DNA of 64,000 nt from Amorphoplanes friuliensis DSM 7358 (lineage in GTDB: Bacteria > Actinomycetota > Actinomycetes > Mycobacteriales > Micromonosporaceae), in assembly GCF_000494755.1 (NCBI RefSeq), contig NC_022657.1, positions 3,882,001 through 3,946,000 of the forward strand, in the 5' to 3' direction. The position numbers were made by a program, and so were the translations under genes. This document shows positions 58,222-64,000 of the stretch, piece by piece; the first letter of the stretch is position 1, and the number at the start of each line of letters is the position of its first letter. The notes beneath the pieces were generated by a model. The model saw nothing but the letters and a program-made list of their open reading frames with translations. It made no database searches and was not told where the DNA came from.

Positions 58222-59805
58222 TCAGTGCGCCAGCACCCGCTGGTGCAGAGCGGTGACGGCGGCACGGGCCGAGACGAACGCCCCGTGCTGCCACGCCACC
58301 TCGTGACTGAGCCAGTCGCCGGCGAAGTGCACGTGCCCGGCGGGCTGCAGCAGCAGGTTGTAACCCGCCGAACCCCACGGTGGTGAGGTCCACGCGCCCT
58401 CGAGGTAGCGCGTACGGTGCCAGGCGATCGAGAACGAGTGGGTCAGCTCCGACCGGTACTTCTCGCCGTGGATCTTCACGCCCTGCTCGACCGCCCGCAG
58501 CAGACGCTGCTCGGGGGTCAGCGAGCCGTACGCGCGGGCGTTCGCACCGGTGTTGTAGTAGCCCACGATCAGGCCTCGGTCGGCGTGGAAGCCCGTCGAC
58601 GGGTACCAGATGTGCGAGACGTCCAGGTCGGTCTCGGTGATGCCGCCGTAGATCCGCAGGTCGTTCTCCCACCAGCGGCCGGCGTACTCCAGACCGATCT
58701 TGCCGGAGGCGGTGACGGGGAAGGAGCCGAGCGCCGACTGCACCGCGGTGCCGAGGTTGTGCGGGATCCGGGCCATCAGGTGCGGTGGCAGCGCGGCGAC
58801 ACAGAAGTCGGCCTCGATCGTGCGGGTCCGGCCCTCGCGGCGGTAGGTGACCTCGACACCGTCCGGCTTGTCGGTCACGGCGGTGATCTCGGCACCGAGC
58901 CGGATCCTGCCCGCGCCGATCGCGCGGCTCAGGGCGTACGGGATGCGGTCCATGCCACCGACGGGCTGGAACATCATCATGGCCTGGTCGTAACCGAACT
59001 CGAAGCTGAAGTAGCGTCCGACGTTGCTGGCGAAGACGTCCGCGAGCGCCGCCGGACCGTCCAGGGGCGTCCCGGCGTCGTTGCCGGCGCCGGGGTAGCT
59101 CGCGTAGCCGCGGCGGTTGGTGCCCTGGTACTCCCAGCCCGCGGTGCGGCCCCCGATGGCGCCGAAGCTCTGCAGGAACGACAGCACCCGTTCCTTGTCG
59201 GTGGCGGTCAGCTGACCGTCGAGGGCGCCCTGGTCGGTGGCCTTGGCCAGCAGTTCCGAGACGTATCCGTAGACGTCCGCCTTTGCCGTGCGGTAGCGGA
59301 CGGGCTTGCCGTTCGCCTCGTTGTAGATCAGCGCGTCGGCGTTGGCGTTCACGAAGGGTTCGATCGGCACACCGAGCTCGCGGCAGTAGTCGAGGGTGAC
59401 CATCCACTGGGCGATGCGCGCCGGGCCGGCGTTGAGGTAGATGCCGGGGGAGAACGACGCCCGCTGCGTCTGCCCGTCCAGATCGGTCTCGGTCGTGCCG
59501 CCCCGGACGGTGAGGTTGCGCCCGCCGGCCACCCCGCGGGCCTCCAGGATCGTGCAGTCGTACCCGGCCTTGCCCAGCTCGTACGCCGCGGCGAGCCCGG
59601 CGATGCCGCCACCGAGGATCACCACCCGCTTGGCGCTGCGCCCGGTGAGACTGAAGTCGGACTTCCGCGGCGGGTCGAACGGTGGCGCGGGCGCCGCGGC
59701 GGCCGGTGCCAGCCCGAGTGCTCCCATGGTGGCGAAGAGGGCGCCGGCACCCCCGCTGACACCGACGGACTGCAGGAACCGCCGACGGCTGACACTTTCA
59801 CGCAC
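58222..59805 (-). CDS. Tat-secreted flavin monoamine oxidase (L-amino-acid-oxidase type)
   Basis: FAD-dependent oxidase of 527 residues producing H2O2. GTG 59805 has GGAGG five bases upstream. The Tat signal is SRRRFLQSVGVSGGAG, cleavage near AAAAP. The FAD-binding Rossmann motif is VVILGGGIAGLAAAYELGKAG with EARGVAGGR. The amine-oxidase C-terminal FAD segment is HFAGDWLSHEVAWQHGAFVSA, where FAGDW is the typical cofactor contact. Substrate may be an amino acid or amine. It lies beside the copper oxidase gene, so two secreted H2O2-producing enzymes are neighbours. An inverted repeat (59826-59850) lies 20 bases before its start. Confidence 0.9.
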   Translation of the reverse strand: MRESVSRRRFLQSVGVSGGAGALFATMGALGLAPAAAAPAPPFDPPRKSDFSLTGRSAKRVVILGGGIAGLAAAYELGKAGYDCTILEARGVAGGRNLTVRGGTTETDLDGQTQRASFSPGIYLNAGPARIAQWMVTLDYCRELGVPIEPFVNANADALIYNEANGKPVRYRTAKADVYGYVSELLAKATDQGALDGQLTATDKERVLSFLQSFGAIGGRTAGWEYQGTNRRGYASYPGAGNDAGTPLDGPAALADVFASNVGRYFSFEFGYDQAMMMFQPVGGMDRIPYALSRAIGAGRIRLGAEITAVTDKPDGVEVTYRREGRTRTIEADFCVAALPPHLMARIPHNLGTAVQSALGSFPVTASGKIGLEYAGRWWENDLRIYGGITETDLDVSHIWYPSTGFHADRGLIVGYYNTGANARAYGSLTPEQRLLRAVEQGVKIHGEKYRSELTHSFSIAWHRTRYLEGAWTSPPWGSAGYNLLLQPAGHVHFAGDWLSHEVAWQHGAFVSARAAVTALHQRVLAH

Positions 59806-59825
59806 GGCTGCCTCCGGAATGTGGG

Positions 59826-59850
59826 GTCACGGAACGCCTGATTCTGTGAC
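59826..59850. promoter_or_regulatory. Imperfect inverted repeat upstream of the flavin oxidase gene
   Basis: GTCACGGAA (59826-59834), seven bases, TTCTGTGAC (59842-59850): 8 of 9 arm positions pair. It lies between the VWD gene end and the oxidase start on the same strand, so it may be an operator for the oxidase or a terminator stem for the VWD gene. Confidence 0.4.
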
Positions 59851-59901
59851 CGCCCGGTTACACCCGCCCGCGACCCGTGTTACTGATGTGTGTCGATGCA
59901 T

Positions 59902-62547
59902 CTAGTGCAGTTGGAGCGTCACCTCGCCGGTGCCCGCACGCGCGGGGTCGACCACCAGGCGGTAGGTGCCGTCCCGCGGCAGTGTCACGTCTTCCAGGCG
60001 CCCGGCACCCCGGGCCAGGCAGCCTTCGGCGAGGCCGGCGCCGTCGGAGGCTTGGATCTGGAGAACGCCGCACTGGTCGGGGATGCTGGCGCCGCTCGCG
60101 TCGACCGCGACCGTCTGCCCGGCGGTCCCGGTGAAGGTGAACCGGGCCAGCCCGCCCGGGTCGCCGATCGTCGCGGTCACCGGTCCGCCGCCGATCGAGA
60201 TCTTCTCCCGCTGGTCCTTCGACACGACGATGCCGAGTCTCACCTCGCCGACAGCGTCGCCGTCCGGGTCGACGTCGATCCTGTACTCGCCGTCGACGGG
60301 CAGGGCCGCGCCGTCGATCACGCCGCCGGTCTTGACACAACCGAGCCCGATGGTGCGACCGTCGGGTGCGCGCACCGTCAGGGAGCCGCACTGGTCGTCG
60401 AACGACGACGACTCGACCTCGATGTAGGCGCGTTCGCCCTCCTTCCCGGCGAAGGTCTGATGGCCGACCGCGCCGGCCTGCTCGACGGAGGCGACCGAAG
60501 AGGCCGGGTCGCCGACGGCCGGTGCGGAGACGAGGGCGGCGATGTCGGACGCGATCGTTGCGAAGTCGGCCGACCCCGTCAGCGACACGTCGAGCACACA
60601 GTTGGCCAGGTCGGTCGCGCCGGTGACCCCGGCCGCACTGCACGCCACGCTGGCCGCCTCGGCCCGTGCCGGCGACTGCGTGGGCTCCGATTCGGAGGGG
60701 AAGGCCCGATCGGTGAACGTGGCAGTGTTCTGGCCGTCCGCGTAGTCGAAGAGCGACGTGTCGTCGGTGACCCGCCACTTGTCGGCGAACGCCGTATAGA
60801 GCTGGGCCGTACCGGGGAAGTCCCCGAGCAGGCCGGACCGGTCATCGCGGCGGTTCGCGGCCGGCGCGACGGTGAGGACCAGACCGTAGGCGCCGGTCCG
60901 CCAGACCGAGGCCACCGCACCATCCGCCCAGGTCACGTCGTAGATGTCACCGGTGTACTGGTCGACGCTGCGACCGAGCACCGCCCCGCCGGGGAGGGGC
61001 GTGTCGCCCGTTTCCACCGTGGCCGGGTCGCCGTCCCGGTGGACCACGATGTGCCCGTCGACCAGATAAAAACCGAGCCGCGTGTCACCGGCCCGCAGCG
61101 CGACCGCACTGTTGACCGAAACCGTCCGGTACCCCGGCAGCGGCGCCTGCCGCACCTGGATGCCGGGATCCCCTGCCGCGACGAACTCACCGACCGCCTG
61201 GAACGAGTACTGCTGACCGTCGAACGTGGTCAGGTGCGGATCACCGTTGGACACGGCACAGCTGCCGGAGGCGCACCGCCGCGCCTTCTTGGCCGGTGCT
61301 GACGTACCGGGCGCGGGCTTGGCGGTCTTGTCCTTCTTCGTCTTCTTGCCGGGCGCGCAGTCGTCGAGGGTCGCAGGCAGCGCGATACCGCCGTACCCGG
61401 TCCGGGGCTTGAGCCCGTGGGAGGTGCGGTACGCGTTCTCGGCGTACGTCGCCCGGATCTCGTCGACGAAGACGTTGCTGTCGCCGCACTTCGCGTCGCT
61501 CAGCTTGTTGTTCGCGGCGTCCTGCGCGTGCACGAGCTCGTGGTAGAGCTCGGCGCACGGGTCGTAGTTGACCCCCGCGGCCTCACCCTCGATATGGCTC
61601 TTGTCGCGGTAGTCCCACTTGATCAGAGAGCTGCGGGAGTCACCGCCGAGCTGCACCCGCTCGGAGTAGATCCACTGGTAGATCCGGACGGTCGGCGCAC
61701 CCTTGCCCCGGCCGTCGAGCTGCTCCCACAGGTCCGGGTTGAAGTCCCCGATCAGACCCGCGCACCCGCCGTAGACCACGTTGGACGCCGTGTCGGAGCC
61801 ACCGCTGTAGACGATGTCCGCTCGCGCCCGCCCCGGCAGGGTCAGCGTCCCCGCCACCACCAGCAGGAGCACCAGGACCGGCGCGGCCGTCGAACGCCGG
61901 CGGACGACAAGAAGGATCACGACGACCAGCAGCAGGATCACGAGGAGGGCGCCGGCGGTCAGCAGCGCGAGCAGCAGCCGTGACGGGCCCGGCTCCCCGA
62001 CCTCGAACGCGACGGTCACGACGTTGCTCCGGCCGGTGCAGGCGTCGGCGCCCACGATCGCCGGGACCTGGTAGGCGAGGTCGACGCGGTAGGTGCCGGC
62101 GTCCGCAGTCGGCCAGGTCGTCTCCAGCGCCGACTGGTCGCGCAGGGGAGTCACCGTGGTCAGGCCCTGCGGCTGGACGGCATCCAGCGTGAACGACGCC
62201 GTGTCGCCGGGTGCGATGCTGCGGGCGTACCGGGTGAGGATCGTGCCCGAGCCGGACCCGATCAGGGCGCGGGCGAACGACGGGGTGAGCGGCCGGCCGT
62301 CCCGGGTCGCGGCAAGAACGGAGACCGAGGCGTCGGCGACCGAGGCCAGGACACACGGCTCGTCGTGCCGGTTGGTCACCACCAGACGCAGCGGCACCCC
62401 GGCCCCGGGCTCGTGGACCGCTTCGGGGGTGGTGACGTCGAGGTGCACTCCGGAATCCGCCGCGGCGGCCGGACTTCCCCATCCTGCGATGACCGCCGCC
62501 GCAAGAGCCGCACCGGTGATCATCGACCTCACGACCGAGCTCAGCAT
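59902..62547 (-). CDS. Membrane protein with HExxH zincin-like region and VWD domain
   Basis: 881 residues, architecture unknown to me. A Sec signal (MLSSVVRSMITGAALAAAVIAG; ATG 62547 chosen, ATG 62523 possible) leads to a beta-rich external domain (about 30-180). Two hydrophobic spans follow at about 190-216 and 219-241, with a basic stretch between them. A region around residue 334 has CAELYHELVHAQDAAN, an HExxH zinc motif like M91-type peptidases, followed by DEIRATYAENAYR. A von Willebrand type D domain (about 432-600) follows: SNGDPHLTTFDGQQYSFQAVGEF and LLGDF. The C-terminal third has two PPC-like beta repeats. Upstream lipoprotein gene ends 34 bases before its start. Peptidase activity is inferred only from the motif. 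Confidence 0.75.
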   Translation of the reverse strand: MLSSVVRSMITGAALAAAVIAGWGSPAAAADSGVHLDVTTPEAVHEPGAGVPLRLVVTNRHDEPCVLASVADASVSVLAATRDGRPLTPSFARALIGSGSGTILTRYARSIAPGDTASFTLDAVQPQGLTTVTPLRDQSALETTWPTADAGTYRVDLAYQVPAIVGADACTGRSNVVTVAFEVGEPGPSRLLLALLTAGALLVILLLVVVILLVVRRRSTAAPVLVLLLVVAGTLTLPGRARADIVYSGGSDTASNVVYGGCAGLIGDFNPDLWEQLDGRGKGAPTVRIYQWIYSERVQLGGDSRSSLIKWDYRDKSHIEGEAAGVNYDPCAELYHELVHAQDAANNKLSDAKCGDSNVFVDEIRATYAENAYRTSHGLKPRTGYGGIALPATLDDCAPGKKTKKDKTAKPAPGTSAPAKKARRCASGSCAVSNGDPHLTTFDGQQYSFQAVGEFVAAGDPGIQVRQAPLPGYRTVSVNSAVALRAGDTRLGFYLVDGHIVVHRDGDPATVETGDTPLPGGAVLGRSVDQYTGDIYDVTWADGAVASVWRTGAYGLVLTVAPAANRRDDRSGLLGDFPGTAQLYTAFADKWRVTDDTSLFDYADGQNTATFTDRAFPSESEPTQSPARAEAASVACSAAGVTGATDLANCVLDVSLTGSADFATIASDIAALVSAPAVGDPASSVASVEQAGAVGHQTFAGKEGERAYIEVESSSFDDQCGSLTVRAPDGRTIGLGCVKTGGVIDGAALPVDGEYRIDVDPDGDAVGEVRLGIVVSKDQREKISIGGGPVTATIGDPGGLARFTFTGTAGQTVAVDASGASIPDQCGVLQIQASDGAGLAEGCLARGAGRLEDVTLPRDGTYRLVVDPARAGTGEVTLQLH

Positions 62548-62581
62548 GCCCCGATGGTCGGGCCGGGCGCTGAAGGATCGC

Positions 62582-63124
62582 TTAACGCGCCCGGAAGACG
62601 ATGGTGGTGCTGAAGCTGGTGCCGTCGGCCTGGATCGCGTAACAGCCGGGGCCGCCGACCGTGGTGGTGCCCGGCAGGTCACCCGGGTCGTTCTCGATGA
62701 CGGCGTAGTGGCCGCCGTCGCGGTCCTCGCCGACGTAGGAGAACTTGCTCAGTGCCGTCCCCGGGCCGTCGATGCGGCCGGCGCGGATCAGGACCGGTCC
62801 GAGGTAACCGGCGCTGGTCCAGCGGACTTTCGCCTCGTAGGCGCCGTCCGGCAGGCGGTTCTCGGATCGCAGCGCGAGGGTCGTGCCCGGCCCGAAGTAG
62901 TAGGCGATCGGGTGCACCGGGGCGTCCCCGAGCACGGCATCACCGGGCGGGCTCACCGGCGTCGGCACGGTGACCGGGCACGGCGCGCCGGCGGCGAGGG
63001 TGGGCAGCCGCAAGGGCGGGGGTGTCCAGGAGGCCGACGCAGAGGGGGAAGGTGAGGGTGACGGCGTGCTGTCACAAGCCGTCAGCAGTGCCAGTGCGGC
63101 GACCGCCGGGATCCAGGACTTCAC
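62582..63124 (-). CDS. Secreted lipoprotein of unknown function
   Basis: 180 residues. GTG 63124 (MKSWIPAVAALALLTAC) gives a short basic start, hydrophobic core and lipobox LLTAC near residue 17; the frame is open to 63166. A Ser/Pro-rich spacer (STPSPSPSPSASAS) is followed by a globular domain with two cysteines, APCPVTV and GPGCYAIQ, that could pair, and GTSFSTTIVFRAR at the end. I do not recognise the fold. It precedes the VWD protein gene on the same strand by 34 bases, so they probably form a two-gene unit. It is divergent from the X-Pro peptidase gene. Confidence 0.72.
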   Translation of the reverse strand: MKSWIPAVAALALLTACDSTPSPSPSPSASASWTPPPLRLPTLAAGAPCPVTVPTPVSPPGDAVLGDAPVHPIAYYFGPGTTLALRSENRLPDGAYEAKVRWTSAGYLGPVLIRAGRIDGPGTALSKFSYVGEDRDGGHYAVIENDPGDLPGTTTVGGPGCYAIQADGTSFSTTIVFRAR

Positions 63125-63191
63125 CGGACCAGTTCTACCAGGCCGTGTCGGACGGGTCTCGAACATCGATGACAGGCGATAGTGTCACCGG

Positions 63192-64000
63192 ATGCGAACC
63201 GTCCGAAGTGTGGCGCACACCCTCGCCGCCGTCACCACCGCAGCCCTCACGGTCCTGGCCACCGCCGCGGTCGCCCAGGCGGCTCCCGTCGCCGCCGGCA
63301 CCGAACCGGTCCACGACTACAGTCAGGCCGTCCGGGAGCAGGTCTGGGTGCAGACCCAGGTCGACAGCGACTTCGACGGCAAGCCCGACCGGGTGGCCGT
63401 CCGCATCATCCGTCCCCGCACCGAGACCAAGGTGCCGGTGATCTTCCAGGCCAGCCCTTACTACGCGGGGCTCAACGACGTCCCGAACCACGATGACATC
63501 GACCGTGACGGCTCCGACGCGCGCCGCAGTGCCGCCCCCGGCGCCGACCGCGCGGAGTCCATCGTCTTCTCGGGCTACCTGGACAACTACTTCGTGCCGC
63601 GCGGTTACGCGGTGGTCTTCGCCGACAGCCTCGGCAGCGGCGGCTCGGACGGGTGCCCCACCTCGGGCGGCCGCAACGAGACCCTGGGTATGAAGGCGGT
63701 CGTCGACTGGTTCAACGGCCGTGCGCCCGGCTTCGACGCCGAGGGCAAGCCTGTCCGGGCCGACTGGTCGACCGGCCGCACCGGCATGATCGGCGTCTCC
63801 TACAACGGCACCCTGCCCAACGCCGTCGCCGCCACGGGCGTGCGCGGCCTGGAGACCATCGTCCCGATCGCCGCGATCTCCAGCTGGTACGACTACTACC
63901 GCGCCAACGGTGGTGTCGTGGCACCCGGCGGTTATCAGGGTGAGGACACGGACGTGCTCGCCAAGGCGGTGCTGACGCGCGACAACCCCGAGGTCTGCGC
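63192..64000 (+). CDS. Secreted X-Pro dipeptidyl-peptidase (3' end outside window)
   Basis: First 269 codons of a serine peptidase that removes Xaa-Pro dipeptides from peptide N-termini. ATG 63192 gives the Sec signal MRTVRSVAHTLAAVTTAALT, cleaved near AQA (about residue 30). S15/CocE-type features: QVWVQTQVDSDFDGKPDRVAVRIIRP, VPVIFQASPYYAG, YFVPRGYAVVFADSLGSGGSDGCP, TLGMKAVVDWFNG and the nucleophile elbow MIGVSYNGTLPNA with Ser203. The usual length is about 600 or more residues, so the alpha/beta hydrolase end and its Asp and His lie outside. It is a third secreted peptidase in the window, beside the S37 and S53 enzymes. Confidence 0.9.
   Translation, partial: MRTVRSVAHTLAAVTTAALTVLATAAVAQAAPVAAGTEPVHDYSQAVREQVWVQTQVDSDFDGKPDRVAVRIIRPRTETKVPVIFQASPYYAGLNDVPNHDDIDRDGSDARRSAAPGADRAESIVFSGYLDNYFVPRGYAVVFADSLGSGGSDGCPTSGGRNETLGMKAVVDWFNGRAPGFDAEGKPVRADWSTGRTGMIGVSYNGTLPNAVAATGVRGLETIVPIAAISSWYDYYRANGGVVAPGGYQGEDTDVLAKAVLTRDNPEVC

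Noticed and set aside
1..64000. tRNA, rRNA, CRISPR arrays, insertion sequences, phage genes
   Set aside because: No tRNA-like cloverleaf, ribosomal sequence, transposase or regular repeat-spacer array was found by eye.

Overview
The window is high-GC actinobacterial DNA. GTG and TTG starts are common, genes often overlap by ATGA or GTGA, and Tat or lipoprotein signals are frequent. The mix of xylanolytic enzymes, a perfect CebR box, CBM2 modules and SCO0607-type lipoproteins points to a soil or plant-litter filamentous actinomycete. Micromonosporaceae (Actinoplanes-like) is my inference; no rRNA or other definitive marker gene is present.

Layout. 1-4.3 kb (minus strand): a GT4 glycosyltransferase, cut by the window edge, and two tandem Stealth-family hexose-1-phosphate transferases for a surface or capsular polymer. 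4.8-5.7 kb: a small lipoprotein and an HTH-DUF2087 protein. 5.7-22.8 kb: a xylan-utilisation island. It holds a GH3 glycosidase, a CUT1 sugar ABC transporter without its ATPase, a LacI regulator, a secreted GH10 xylanase, an operon of SGNH esterase, GH115 alpha-glucuronidase, a second SGNH esterase and an odd GATase1-like protein, and then a GH10-CBM2 / CE1-CBM2 pair. I find five copies of a CCGAAA-N-TTTCGG-like operator, one before each transcription unit of the first part, so the LacI protein probably controls all of them. The CBM2 pair instead has a perfect TGGGAGCGCTCCCA CebR box, so the island appears to be split between two regulons.

22.8-34.3 kb is mixed: a solute-binding/VWA membrane protein, an NAD-dependent DNA ligase, a RibD-like reductase, a multi-pass sensor-like protein with a PstS-like lipoprotein, an aldo/keto reductase, two TetR regulators and a drug-type ABC exporter. 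34.3-39.5 kb carries a secreted S37-type peptidase, a large secreted multidomain glycosidase and an aldo/keto reductase. 39.5-44.4 kb has a PASTA-less Ser/Thr kinase with a small Imm32-like partner, a decayed NAD-epimerase pseudogene, an SDR/TetR pair around a 10-bp-arm palindrome, and a GC-rich repeat tract. 44.5-52.3 kb has a DUF6493 protein, a secreted S53 sedolisin, a GGDEF-EAL protein and an alpha/beta hydrolase.

52.3-63.1 kb is the region I find most intriguing. A four-gene translationally coupled operon encodes a processive GT2 synthase, a PMT/ArnT-like membrane glycosyltransferase, a galactose-oxidase-like copper radical oxidase with all metal ligands, and an Excalibur-like anchored protein. 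It sits behind a long leader with a 13/14 CebR-like box. It is followed by a Tat-exported flavin amine oxidase, a membrane protein combining HExxH with a VWD domain, and a lipoprotein. The window ends inside a secreted X-Pro dipeptidyl-peptidase gene.
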